From Suillus spraguei (Eukaryota; Basidiomycota; Agaricomycetes; Boletales; Suillaceae), in assembly GCA_016800925.1 (NCBI GenBank), contig JABCPU010000088.1:62001-126000 (forward strand): 64,000 nucleotides of DNA, read 5' to 3'. The stretch's first letter is position 1. Each line of letters begins with the position of its first letter. The notes under the pieces are model-generated. The model worked only from the letters and a program-made list of their open reading frames with translations. It searched no databases and was not told the DNA's origin. The translations under genes were made by a program, and so were the position numbers. Of this stretch, positions 22,964 to 35,524 are shown one piece after another.

Positions 22964-24816
22964 AAGTAGAAGAATATATGATATATAACATTATATAGTA
23001 CATAATCACACCCATCAGCATAATTCTGCCATCGAACATCACATAGTCATATTTGACCTTAAAGAGGAAACAAGCGTTCCTGACTGATCTACTCAAGTTT
23101 GTGATCGGGGACGGACTCTTACATCACTCTAACTTGAACTTGGAAGGGAACTAGAGCAAAAGCCGATGCATTATTCTTTCTTGGTTTGGTTGTACGAGAT
23201 TGTACGTCGCTGACGGTCTTACTTATGTCTCACATATGTTTTCTCTTCTGTCCCCTCTATAAGCATACTTCGAAGTGAGTTCGCGACAGACTACTTCACC
23301 TTTTGCCTCGTTTACACATAATTGGTCAGTCTGCTAGAAAACACAGTTCAATCTGACATTTTCCAAGAATTGCCTCACATTTCCTCTGACGAAGAATACA
23401 CGCTATCATATTCTGAAAATGCCCTCAAACTATCCTTTCGTTGTGTCGCAGATGTGGATCAACATGACTGATCATGATCAAATCATCATCGACACTAACG
23501 CAATTGCTGGCGATACGGTATTGGTTGTTTATTGTGCTAATATAATGCTATTCATCACTGATGCAGGCTGCAGCAGGTTACTGGCAACTGGTTATCAATG
23601 TATGTGACATTTTAGTCGACCCATTTCTAGGCTGATTGGCTATACGATGTATTGCCTAGAATCGATTGCTAGGGTTCTGTTGTTATGATGATGCACAAGA
23701 CGGTGACCGCTCATGTATGTCGCCATCATCTCATTTGATGAGCTCTTGTTCTGAGTTTTGACTTCCGCTGCTGTATTCAATCTTTCGTGATGTCATCCAT
23801 CCTCGACTTATCTCAATCGATATGGTATGTTATATGATTGAAAATGTGCGCATATATTCACTTTATTTCATTAGGGCTCTCCGGCGTTTTACATTCAGCT
23901 TTAGCACTTCTTGTAAGATGTATTCATGCCAGTGACGATTTTGCAAAGCTGATGGCCTCATTTTTTTTCCAGCTAAGATGTTCGTTGTCTCGATAATTAC
24001 CGTCAATGACTTCTGCACACCTCACTGGAAGTTGCGATTGTTTGACAGGTGTTCACATGGATTGTTATACTACATGTCCCATAATGTACACGCTGTTAAT
24101 ACTAATCATACGATTGAGCTGCACAGTGCGGTCAGGGATGAGCACGATGCCAGTACAATATCGAGTAAATATTTCGAAACACAGCTGGACGTTCCCTTTT
24201 AGTAACTTGCCCTACAGCGTACCGTGGAGGATGAAGGATCTGCTTGGATATTAATATTGTTGTTGTAGGCTCAGTCTGAGCACGAAATATGTTGTGCATG
24301 CAATATGTAGTATGTACAGTTTGGCTCGTTCAAGCCTACGTAAAATGACCAAAAAAACACGACAACATCAGCGCTGCTCGTTGCAGCCTGATTTTCAGGA
24401 GCAGCATTCACCCGTTCAGGAGATCATCGAGGACGCTAGTCACATTTGCATATTCTTACCATAGTACTAGAGAGGGAGTATGGCAGTGCGTGAAATACGG
24501 GAGCTCCGCAACAAATGCAGAAGACTCGGACATCATATGTTACGGTCATCTAGAACACTGGCTGGGCCTGAGTTGATTGAGGAAGGAGCAGTGGCAGGCA
24601 GCGGCATTTGCACAGTAGCGATAGGAGCTGCAGTCTCGCCTGCCTTTTTCTGCTGCCAGGGTCCTCCGAGTCTAAGGTGGACAACATGCCGGCGGCTATT
24701 CGTGCTTATATATGTTGTAGATCCTAATAGGCCGGCTATACATAGTGGCAGTTTGTTTGGCAAGAGCCTCTAAACCAAATAACATTCTCACGACGCGAAC
24801 GACGTTGACTTGAATA
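22964..24816. other. Long gene-poor stretch
   Basis: About 1.85 kb without a gene I can support. A short reading at 23419-23607 (starting MPSNYPFV) could be one exon of a small protein, continuing after a GTATTG..GCAG intron, but it matches no family I know. The last part is the promoter of the virilizer-type gene. Confidence 0.4.
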
Positions 24817-27800
24817 ATGCTACTGCAATGGTGCACGCTCACTCCTGCGGGCCCGTCCAAGCTCTCTGCTATCAGGTTCTCGTCACCAAGCAGAGTGCAC
24901 TCGATCAAGATATTTCCCACAGACGCGCAGCCCTTTGGTCAGTGTCCAGACATCATTGCGTAAGTGCGACTATTCCTGATATGCTGCGTGACATAGAATT
25001 AACAGTGTGATCAGCCGCACAGAACCAGAAGCGTTCTTTCTTGATGTATATTTCAATGCCCACCCCGTGGGTTCACCGGCGGACGCGAAGCAAAAGCTCA
25101 AGGCACCTAATGCACTTATGCCAACCGTCATCCCATACGCAGGTGGTATAGTGGAATATGCAGTGAACATGGGCTCCGAGGTACCTTGAATGCCATTTAT
25201 ATCTTGTATTTTCCAACTAAACTCTCAGTTTGCGACTCGTTTAATGATTGTACGTGGAGACTTTGAAACAGTATCAATGGCAATATACGGCGATGTTGTT
25301 TCAGAAACACCGCCCAAGTCAATTACTTATTCTCCCCTCTCCCTACCCACACATTCTTCCATTCCCCTCGTACCTGCCTTAGACGCTGCAAAGAGTAACG
25401 ACCCGACTGCTCTTGCGAGGAATCTCCTGGCACTCATCCCCGATGCGCCCTCCCTTTTCCTCGTCATCCGCCTTATGTTCTGCCTCAAGCAACCTAATGA
25501 TGACTGGGAGCTCCCTGAATTTCCGCATCTATATTCCGACCTGAACAAGGAAGAAATGGATATCGATTTAGATACTGCCTTTCGATGTTTGAGTCGTCCT
25601 GTGGTGGATGACATTTCATCAGAGCAATTGCATCGTTTTGCAAGGAAGGTCTCCGAGGCTGTTGGCCCTAGGGTACGTCTTATGAGGTCAATCCCCATCT
25701 AAACCTATTGACTCGTTTCGTAGGATGATGCACAATCGTATCTCATTGCAGGCATTCTTTCTCGTTCTGCTTCGCAGACTCCTGAATTTACACAGGCTTT
25801 GATGGTAGGTCAGTTCTTAGGTGCACAGCACCTGTTTTCATACCCTTGCAGCAAGCGCTCGAACTTGAGACGATATTTGACCCATCAACCTTGGATGAAG
25901 ATGCCTTATTCACACTTCTGGATGCATCTACGAATCCCGATATATCACGGTTGTTGAAGTCATCGTGGTTTCTTAATGTCCTACGAGCTGTCCTTGCGCT
26001 GCCGACAGTGACCCCTGAGATGAAGAAAGCTTGTCGACGGTTAAGTGATCGGGTAGGGTCGTGGACAGTCTTTGAACAAGCGCTGTCCGGTGCCCCAGAC
26101 GCAGATTACAGCAGAGCGGCGCAGTTTCTCAAAGACATTGGAAAGGAGGAGAAGAGTTTTGGTATATGGCTATCGTGTATCACCACTCATGAGGACCTTC
26201 TTGCGAAGATCAGAGATGCGCCGGCATACGAGGGCATGTATCCGCTAGATTTGATGTCTGGCTTGGATCCCTCTGAGGAAATAACGCATTCAGAGTTCAT
26301 GGCATTCGTTAGGGCATATGTTGGCGTTGCTTCAGTGCTAGCTGTGTACGCCTGGTCAGACAGCCTTCCAAATTTACATTGTCGCGAGCGCACTCTGGGT
26401 GTTTTGCGCTTGTGGCAGGAAATTCCTGGATATCGTGCGGTAAGTCATGCTTATCATTACTTTGCCCAAATTCTGATGAGTGTATCAGATCATCTCCCCC
26501 TTACTACTCCTACCCCAAATGACCTTCCGCTTGGAATGTATGACAAGCGGGAATGATCCACCCACAACTGCAGGCATCAATGCGGAGTCCCTCCTTTTCG
26601 CACTTGCAGCCAACCCGCAAAGTTTCCTTAACCCTGATTTTGTTCGTTGCGTAAGGGGCTGGGAACCATTCAGCCTAACATGGATCAACGAGCGAGAACG
26701 AGCAGACATTGAGCGCGCCGCCAAACTTGCAGACGAAGGCGTTGGTGGGGCTGTAGAGGAACTCGTTGGGTTCGCGAAAGAAGGTCACGACGCAATTTTG
26801 GATCAAGGCAGGATACGGACTCTTAGGATTGCTGTGGCTGTCATCATGCACACGCTGGAGGACAATACCGAGAGTGGAACCAAACGCGGCGACTGGACGG
26901 TGTTGGAGGCTGTGTGGGGTGAGCATACGCATGGACTTTTGAATTACGCGATCGATGTGTTTTCTCGTATCAGCGTGGAGGTGAAGCAGGGTTTCTCTTT
27001 GACGCCCTCTCCATCGCCTACGATTGATCTTGAATCCCTCTTGCTCGTGACAAATGAGAGCCTCCACTTCATTACGAGTTTACATGCACTCTCCATTACG
27101 ACAAGCCGTGCAGTGCGGACGCTCGTAAGCGGCGTTTTGGACATGTACAGCTGCGCTGATGCCGCATCCCACGAATCTGTCACGAACAGCGCAGTACGGG
27201 ACGCCGCACTCCTGGTCAAGCATGCGTGTGCCAATGTACTCTATGTGTTTTCAAGGTGCTCGCAGGATCAGCCCAAGGGCAGTTCATCTGTAGTCCTCCG
27301 CACACTCTTTGAACAGGGGCTCCATTTCGATGATATCGATCCTACGAGAAAGCTTTTGAGTGCTTTTGACCTGGTCCTTCGAGTTCTAGCAGATGATGGA
27401 GATAGCCTGCCCGCGGGCTGGATGCCTATCGTCATTCCACAAATTCTGACTCCTCTCACACTCTTCTTCCGTCATCTCGAACCTGTAAACAAGGTCCAGC
27501 TGGTTCAGCGACTCGCTAGCCTCGACCAGGGTGTGTTAGGGCTGGGTGAATTCCTCGTCCAGGGAGAGGTGAAGAGACTTGCCGGTCTTCTGAAGGTGAT
27601 GGCTGAGAGAGGGCTTGTCACTCAGTGGGAGGTGGGCGCGGGACTCGAGTTTGTTGCAGGGCTTATAGAAGGTGAAGACAGCGACTGGTGTATATCCGCA
27701 TTACACCAATCCGAGTGGGGAACCATCATGACCGGCTTACTCGAAGCCAGCCTCTACTCAAAACATCTAGGAACGATTGCCGGGAGGTTGGCTGAGAACC

Positions 27801-28662
27801 CAGAGTCCCTGTGGATTGAGCTGAAACTTCCTGTCGTTGCTGTACTCTTGCGTGGGGTGCAGGTGCAAGAGTCGAGCATATGCAGGATGAACGCCTTCGG
27901 CTTGATCTCTGCTGTCCTTGAGACGACCGACGAAAAAGACAGGGATCCTGAACGGCTACTCTGGGAAGTAGGACACGCACTGGGTGCGGTAGTAGAATCA
28001 AATGACAACCTCTCCTCTCTCGACTCCGAGAGTGTCGTCAACACGCTTCTACTCCTCGATTCTCCCTCTCAATCTGATCTCCATGGGATCGCCTCCGAGC
28101 AGTGGCTCAAGCTCTGCACGCACTTGGAAAGAACCTTACCACCCAACATGCTCCACATGCTCCCTATCATCAAAGGTTTCCATCCCTCCCCATCTCCACT
28201 ACCCACGATCTCACTCCTCCCATCAACCCTCACGCTATCCCTATACGACCTAATCTCTCTCCTTCAACCACCAGCACCCCTACCCAGCACCCCACCACCA
28301 AAGCGCAAATCACCAAGCCAAGACGTCCTAGGTCTCGTCGCTATCTCCCCACCAACCGCAGTGCTACGCTCGCCAGCTGTTACGGGTCTCACAAAGACAT
28401 ATACGCGGAATGATTTTCGTGAGTTGAGGCAGTTACCGAGCGCGAGGCAGAATACAAGTAGGTTGCCCAGTATGCATGTTGATGTGAGTTTTTTCTTTTT
28501 TTTCTTTTTTTTCTGTGGGTTCAGATATCAAATCACTGCATACAGGATTTCCTCCAGGTTGAAATGTCATCTTCACCACTCGTTCAGCCCGTAGCGCCTT
28601 CGGGAGACATGTTGAATCTGTCCCCGTCGTTTAACATGGGAAAGGAGAATGGGTACATTTAG
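24817..28662 (+). CDS. Virilizer-type subunit of the m6A mRNA methyltransferase complex
   Basis: Seven exons (24817-24959, 25006-25180, 25229-25672, 25724-25804, 25852-26439, 26489-28483, 28546-28662) give 1180 residues. The first ~110 residues fit the VIR_N domain: LLQWCTLTP, a strand IRFSSPSRVHSIKIFP, LDVYFNAHP with KLKAPNALMPTV, then FATRLMIVRGDFETVSMAIYG. That order parallels the animal virilizer N-terminus (FPKPVFITEVRIIP ... LVLRGLYSTITLAVYG). The middle is all-helical, Leu-rich and armadillo/HEAT-like. The C-terminus carries RQNTSRLPSMHVDDF, resembling the conserved end of KIAA1429/VIRMA. The protein would scaffold a METTL3-METTL14-WTAP type writer in the nucleus. Recognition is from memory of the family; the splice joints are consistent in phase throughout. 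Confidence 0.75.
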
Positions 28663-28867
28663 AATTGTGAAATAATGTCGTCATCATCGTTGTCCTGGTG
28701 GAATTGGGTCGGATCGTGTGCGTGGGGTACTTTGTTCTTGTTCTTGGAATTTAATGTGTAAGATAAGATATGTCTGTATACTACAATGCTACAACCCATC
28801 CATTGCCATAATAAATCATCATCATGAATCGTGTTGAGAATCCAAGTCACAGGATCAATCAATTAAT

Positions 28868-31041
28868 CTAGTGTGGACGTCGTCTTCGAACGTCATGGGA
28901 AGAGGGACGCGGTAGATTGGAGGCTGAGGATAGGGATTGCTGTGATAGTGCTGGTGGTGGTGAGCGGAAATATCGATCCATATCAGATTGATCGAATTCT
29001 GACGGAGGTAAAGGCGAGAGCGGTTGTTCCGGGGACATAGATGACTTCTTCGCAGGTGTTTGAATGTCTGGCGCTCTCGACCTCCCACTCCCAATTTTGT
29101 ACATCCTCTTCCTCCTCGCCTTAACAACAGGTCTCTCGCCCATCACCTGTTCCTTACTCGCCGTCCTCGGAGGAACGCTCCGTACCGTGAAATGAGCGAG
29201 CGAGCGCGTATAGGGTGATAATGTGTGGTTCGAATGGGATAAGGTGCTTAGTTGGGAGATGGTGTTGTTGAGTGCAGGGCGGAGGATGACAGGGTCCGGG
29301 TCTGACTCTGTGGGATGTCCATGGGTGATGCTCCAGGTGTCGAAATGGTTTGAATTAGAGGGAGAAGAGAGGGAGAGGCGGCGGGAGGAGAGGGACGGTT
29401 TGAGTGAGGTTCCTGCGTCTGTATCTATGTTCGTGGTTGTGTCTAGGGGTGCGATAGAGGACGGTGGGGTGTCGATGACGCCGCTGCTTGAGGAGAATTG
29501 AGTTTCGAGGCTGGAGGGAGTGATGGGGCGGGGTGGGAGAGATTGGATAGGAAAATCACACCCAGGCTCTGATCGTGTGTAGTGGCGTGGTTCGCCGTAA
29601 AGCGAAGACGTAAGAGGGAAATACGGGTTGAAACTAGGATGCGGGCGATGAATGGAGAAGCGCGCAGGATGCGATGGACGGGACTGGGGGTATGAACAGA
29701 CAGAAGCTGCGTCTGGTAAACGGGGTGTATTTGAAGGAGACTGGATCATGGATTGCGAATGGTATACTCTCGGACGGGTGATAGTGCCACCACCCACTGC
29801 AGGCAGAGTTTCGTATTCCGCGATAGGCTCCTCGACGATGGTTGGGGGTGGTGAATACTCAGGTACTGAATCTTCCCAGTCCACGACATCGAAAGAACCC
29901 TGTTCCCCTTCGCCTTCCAAGTTTTCGTCTTCTCCTGGCTCTTCAGTAAGTTCCCCAAGACCCATGTTACGCGTGAAGAGGCGGCTAAAGGATGAGAAGA
30001 CACTCTTTGTTGGGAGTCCCTCTGGACGGAGGCCGTATGTTGGGTCAAATATTTCTTGCTCTGGATTGGAGGAAGATGGGTCTGATAGTGGCGGACTGGT
30101 ATGAGGGGGAGTAGAGAGAGTTCGGGTACTTCTACGAGCTGAGCTTGATACAGATGCGCCCGATATCGAACGTGCACGACCGTAGGAGAGAGACCCAAGG
30201 GATTGTTGGCGCAACCCGATACCAGAAAATCCAGGTGACATGCAAGCGAGGTCAGGTGCAGAAACAATATCGAAAGCTCTGCGCCGCAACGTGGGTGCTC
30301 GCTTGTCGAGATACGGTGCCTCTACTTTGGCTTTTACCCACTGTTGACTGAGACGATGAATGATTCCTGGTAGATCCTCTCTGAACATTTGCCTGAGCTG
30401 GCCTTCGATCTCGCGTTGAATGAACTTTTGAATTACGGCAATGGAGTCAAATGTGCTGTTTATATCTACATTTTGGAGAGGGTCTGTCTTGAATACGAGT
30501 GTGATGCCCTTTTGCTTCGAGACGACTAGGACGACATAGGAGTTAAGTTTGAAGTGGGAGAGGCGGAGAAGCATTGGGACTACAAGAGGGTCTTTGGCAG
30601 CCAGCATGCCACGAGAGCCTGTCATGATATGTATATCGGGCTGTTTGTGATTCAAGGGATTCGCCTGATAAAGAAATTTTCAAGATGACGGAACGAAGGG
30701 GATGTAAGTGTCTGCACTAAGCACCTGCACTTTTGTCTTGAGTACGATATGTGCATCTCCTGCATAAGTAAAGCGAAATATGCCGCGAAAGTGGTCCATT
30801 GTCAGGTCACCGATATCCCGAATTTCGAGTTCTGGCGGCTGTGAGGTGGCATGAGGAGTGAAGTACGATGAAGTTTGGACGATGCAAGACTCACTTGTGT
30901 CCCCATCTCAAGCTCTACAACTTCTATCTTGTCAGCGATAACTGGCGGTTTGTTGCCCTTGTTAAGGGCGTTATTGAGCATCTGGATAGCATCTGTGTGA
31001 AACTGGTCGGAAAAGCGTGGCCATTCAAATGTGAACGACAT
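28868..31041 (-). CDS. MDM34: Mdm34, SMP-domain subunit of the ERMES complex
   Basis: Three exons (31041-30895, 30838-30725, 30664-28868) give 685 residues. The start [14 protein letters not shown], then [46 protein letters not shown] and [16 protein letters not shown] are hallmark Mdm34 SMP-domain blocks, continuing to [31 protein letters not shown] tethers mitochondria to the ER and transfers phospholipids. The remaining ~450 residues are Ser/Pro-rich, low complexity and probably disordered, as in other fungal Mdm34 proteins. It is convergent with the virilizer-type gene, with only 205 bases between the stops. Confidence 0.92.
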
Positions 31042-31529
31042 TTCTGTATGTCAGCTGTTATGATTTGCCGACCAGTCAGCATTCAAAATAACCGAAGGCA
31101 GGTCAAAACCAGGTGGACGTCAAACTCGGATGTGCATTGTTTGGATGACTACAAGATGGTCGTGACTGCAGGTAAGGGAACGGCTCAGGCACGGAAGCAA
31201 TTGCTAAACTTGCCAGTCCCCCTAACTCAGACAAGTGGAAACAGCTCACTACTATTAGTTACCACTAGTTCGTGCACTGCTCAAAACAACACTTTTCTAC
31301 TATTAATCTTCAAACTAATACATGCATATGAATCAATAAATCATAAGTACGCCCTACGAACTCGAATGGACCCAATCTAATAAGAAACAAAAGAGATATT
31401 TTTTTGGTGGTGACACCGCTGGTGCTGTCACCTGCCGGTACTGCCGTAGTGGAGTTTCAAACTCGAACACACTACCAGTAACGCATCTGAACGTGTGTAT
31501 GGGCGAGTAGCACTCGAATTGCTGGGACG
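31042..31529. other. Upstream region of MDM34 and flank of a dead transposon
   Basis: No gene is supported. A GGTGGTGACACCGCTGGTGC stretch near 31408, with imperfect internal symmetry, could belong to the end of the adjacent transposon, but no matching end was found. Confidence 0.4.
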
Positions 31530-32269
31530 CAGGAACGTCCCAGAGATTCTCATAAAGAGGCTCGCATTCAAGCTGCTTTCCACGATGCCTTGAATGGTGT
31601 TTATCCCAGTTTTTGGAGTGCTGCTAGGTGAGCACTCCCTTAGTTATTTCGACTTGGATGTAACTCAGTTTTCCTTTAGATACCCCCGCAGACTGTGCGA
31701 GATCGCGCTTCAGGAAATCGTGGCACACGGAGATCATTACTCAGTGAATCCCAAGAAAGGGTTTTGGTGCCATCACAATTCGGATTCTGCAGCCCCTCTC
31801 CATCACCGAAAACTCCGTGCTCAAATATTCGAGATGGTGAATGTTTACCCTGGCAAGAATTGGGTCCGCCGCTTCATTTCTCGTCACACAGATATCACTG
31901 TTGTGAAATCACAAGGCCTGGATCCAAAGCGCGCACAAAATTTCAACAAGTCAACGATCACAGAGTATTTTGATATGCGCAAGGCCTTGGATGACAAGCA
32001 CGAAGGAATTCCACCGGAACACAACTGGAATGTTGATGAGAAAGGGTGTCAAATGGGAGGTGGTCAAAAGGGAGACAATTCAAAATTTATCCTCTCGAAA
32101 AGCAATTGAGAACGCTATCGTATCCAGTGATAATTTAGAGCTGGTCACAATAATTGAATGTATTTCGGCAGCTGGCGATTCCATTCCTCCATCATTTATT
32201 TTGGCTGATGGCCCCATTAATACTGAATACCAAAATGTTAAAGACATCGGAGGGTCAGTTCTGAACTAA
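31530..32269 (+). pseudogene. Relic of a pogo-like DDE transposase
   Basis: The pieces fall in more than one frame. A psq-type helix-turn-helix region (EARIQAAFHDALNGVYPSFW, near 31560) is followed by a stop. Next come GKNWVRRFISRHTDI and the catalytic-core opening NWNVDEKGCQMG (31700-32090), and after a frame break near 32100, LVTIIECISAAGDSIPPSFIL to 32269. This order (psq HTH, CENP-B-like HTH end with WVRRFISRH, then N-x-DEKG) is the pogo/Tigger DDE_1 family common in agaricomycetes. The second and third catalytic acidic residues are missing, so it is inactive. Confidence 0.75.
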
Positions 32270-33243
32270 ATTCCAGTTGTGAACGCTACTGATTCGAGTA
32301 AACATAGCATTGCAACCTCTCCGACTGGGTAGATTCAGAACTGTTTGCAGCCCGGTTCGAGAAACATCATCACAGCCATTGCCATCCGGGCATCTTAATA
32401 ATGATAATGGCTTATATTACTCTGGCAGCTCACAATACATATCATATTTTAGATTGCTATATAGCCAGTGATTTGTATATACAGTATACCTTCCTTAATG
32501 TCTAGTGCCGAACGGCCTTTGAAACCGGCTAGTGTGACGATACCGTGACTTTCCATAACTTTCGTGACTGCACGAGATGTAGGGAGTGCACGAACTAATG
32601 GTAACTAATAGTAAGATCGTGATGCATGTGTTTTACAACTCCGGGTTATGTGCCGGTGAATCCGGTACCTACAGCTCGTTGTCCGGTATCCGGTGTGAAA
32701 ATGAATACAGAAAAGAGTTTGAATCGTCTGTTGCAGGAAATTCCAAAAAAAAAACGATAATTGCACGTTGAGCTAACCGCCACCATGAGCCCCGCCACAG
32801 TTGCTATTAGCATTCGTCGTGTCATCTTGGTGGGGTATGTCAGCGCACTCCAAGCGCCATCGCGGAGGCATTCTCAGTCTACCGTGAGACCAACACGAGT
32901 AATAGCAGAGAAATGCCTTAAGCCAATGAACATCTGGAAGAGAATCGACGTCAGACAGATCAGACGAGGAGTCGTCTTGCGGTAAGGTCGTATGTTGTCT
33001 AGAGTGTCGGGTGTCGTCGACTTTCCTGTATTCAGGTAATTTTGCAGCAACCAGACGCTGTAGGATGCATATGAACAACAAGATATTGGAGGATAAGAAT
33101 TGTGTTACAATGGCTTTTCGCCCAGCTGCGACTTCACCGAATGGTAATTCGTGTTGGGATCCGGACCTACGGAAAGGAAGGCCCTGACGCAGGACCTGCG
33201 TGATTCCGTTCGAGCGGCAAGGTATTTCTAACTGGACATGGAC
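32270..33243. other. Non-coding stretch between transposon relic and WD40 gene
   Basis: Nothing is supported. Short readings at 32586-32985 are Ser-rich or Arg-rich without family features. Confidence 0.4.
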
Positions 33244-34708
33244 TCAGTCATATATTCCGAGTTGGTTCAAATGGATACTGACATCATTTGTGACTTGCGC
33301 TGAAGAGAGGCGGTTTGAAGGCAAGGGCAACGTAGCAGGGTACTGCGGGAAATAGTCGAGTAAATTTAAAAGCAACAAGATAAAAACACATACATCCCAT
33401 GGATCACGAGGCTGAGTGTCTTGTACAGGAGTAACTGTGTTCGTGTGAAAAAAATTGCGGATATGGCGAAAGAAAGAAAGTCGCTTGTCCATTGTAGGCA
33501 TTTGATGCCTGAAAGGAGAAGATGGGGTTCTGCGCGCGGCGGCGGGACACGGGTTGCATCAGACTGTGATTATCCATGTGAATCGGCACAATGGTGAAAA
33601 TGATAGTGAGATACATACATTAAGTAAACGCTGGAAGGTAACTTTGGTCTTCAAGAGAAAGTCAGTCCACAGACGATGGATTCAGGCAGGTAAATGCGTA
33701 CTTTTGGGAGGATGGCAAGTAGAGCAGAGGTAGCGCTCCGTATGTATATATTTGGATCATTGTAGAACGTATAAGCAAGTTGAAGTGAGTTGGGTGAAGA
33801 TATGAGGCTTTGGACATAACCGAAAGCAAATGAGGCGATGAGTTGTCGGGAATGGAAGGTCCAAAGTTTGATGGTGTCGTCCTCAGAGGCACTGATGAGA
33901 AGGGTGTTGTCAAATAAAAGAGCTAAACCAGAGATGGATTCAGTGTGCCCTTCAAATGGAGTTCCGACTGTCTTCAGCGTCGAGGCGTCGAATTCAAAGA
34001 TGGTTTTGGGTACCTCATCGTTGAATGTGAATGCGGCTATAATGTTTGTTGTCCAAAACACTGGCGGATATGCGGATCCTTCTTCACTATATCCCCCCAC
34101 TCTCACATCCAATTTTTGTGATTGGATGTCCCAGACCTCAAGACACTTCCCCACATTTGACTTCACTGCAAGCTTCTTTGCATCTGGTGAGAATCGGACT
34201 GCACCCGCCCAATCAGCGCTGTCAAATGGACCTGCCACGAGTTTGCCTGTCTTCAAGTTCCATATTCGTGCTGTTTTATCGTCTGCGCCACTGGCAAGCA
34301 GCGTGCTATCTGCAGAGATGTCAATGCAGGTGATCCTCCATGAGTGGCCTTCAAATATTTTCGCCATCCCGTATCAACCTCCCAAGCTTTCAGCATCGGA
34401 CGATGGTAATCCCCACCACTTGCGACAGCCCATTGACCATTCCTTGATACCGCCACTGCCCGTATTTTCTCTTTGCAAATACCCCGCACTTCCTTGATCT
34501 CCTTGCCCGACTGCAAGTCCCATCGCCGAGCGATCTTGTCCTTAGATCCGCTGAACATTTGCTTCCCGTCAGGCAAGTAGGCTATGGATGTAATACCCGG
34601 GTATCTGTTCGCCTCCATTGGTGTCAGGACCATTTCTTCACGGAACAGCTCCGCCCATGTGGCAGTAGAAACCATAGTTGTGTTTCCGTAAATGAAGTTG
34701 CAGTCCAA
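33244..34708 (-). pseudogene. WD40-repeat protein gene with frame breaks
   Basis: The 5' part (34708-~34365) encodes repeats such as SIAYLPDGKQMFSGSKD / ARRWDLQSGKEI and WAVASGGDYH / LKAWEVDTG. The next repeats (EGHSWRITCIDIS..LLASGADDKTARIWN, then LLISASEDDTIKLW) are one base out of frame, from about 34364. After a stop near 33651, the usual tail of this agaricomycete WD40 family is still visible around 33500-33260: a TQPRDPWD exon end followed, after an intron-like gap, by YPATLPLPSNR. At least one frameshift and one early stop suggest a pseudogene. A misassembled base at 34364 would leave only the 3' problem. The likely start of translation is the second ATG at 34675. Confidence 0.6.
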
Positions 34709-35524
34709 CAGCCAAAGATATTATCTGGATGCGTTCAAAGGTGAGCCGTTCTCGTTCACTGACCCTGATATATGATATGTACTAATTTTGATGATGACAG
34801 CACGTTCCCTGCTGAACCCAATGGTCAGTTCACCCGTACTGGTAGTTTAGATGAGCTTACAAAGAGGGTTGCAAGGATAAAGCGTGAGGAATTCTTGAAT
34901 GCGAACACAGTCTTACTTGCGTGTATGTTAACGTTCTCCTGTATGGCAGTACTAGCTGTGTACCTTACGTTTCATTCACTAGCACAGGCTGATGGCTGTT
35001 GCCGAAGTTCCTGCATCATTTAAGTGAAATAGGAAAACTACAATCACGAGAGCGGATATTGAATCCACAGCCAACGTTCGTCTCCTAAAGATAGATTCAA
35101 TGACAGGAGAGAGAAATCCACTCTAGTCGCAGCCGTCTTTCAGCACCATACTCGTATATTCGTAGATTCCATGTCCGTTGACACGGGGATCGTGGCTCTG
35201 AATATTCAAGTCGTATGATAGTTGCGTGCGCTGCGTAGCATCTATAGTCTAAACAACTCACCAAGTATTGGGTGCCACGCCACTGAGTTGCTTCCATACT
35301 CGGTGACCTAAGTCAAATGGGTTAATTCATGATGGCAACTGTTCTGGACCACATCCAAGATGGGTTGTTTTCCGATATTTGTCTCGAGCTTCTGAATTCA
35401 ACAATTATAAACAACCAACCTTCCGGGAACAATCCCTGATGAGCGAACACCGGATTTCCCAAGGCTTGCTGGCTAGTTGCGCACTGCTCTCTGCGGGCAG
35501 GCCAATCTACCAATTACTCTACAA
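34709..35524. other. Region between WD40 pseudogene and UDS1-type gene
   Basis: A plus-strand reading at 34772-35023 (83 codons) contains one convincing hydrophobic helix (ANTVLLACMLTFSCMAVLAV) after a charged segment, like a tail anchor. It has no family match I know and no clear start, so I do not call it a gene. Confidence 0.3.

Noticed and set aside
23419..23607. Small protein starting MPSNYPFV with a possible intron.
   Set aside because: The splice sites look usable, but no family is recognised and no convincing continuation or stop follows; it is noted only within the spacer entry.
29223..30104. Plus-strand open frames of 92 and 150 codons inside MDM34.
   Set aside because: They lie opposite the low-complexity C-terminal half of Mdm34, whose codon bias opens the antisense frame. 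They have no family features.
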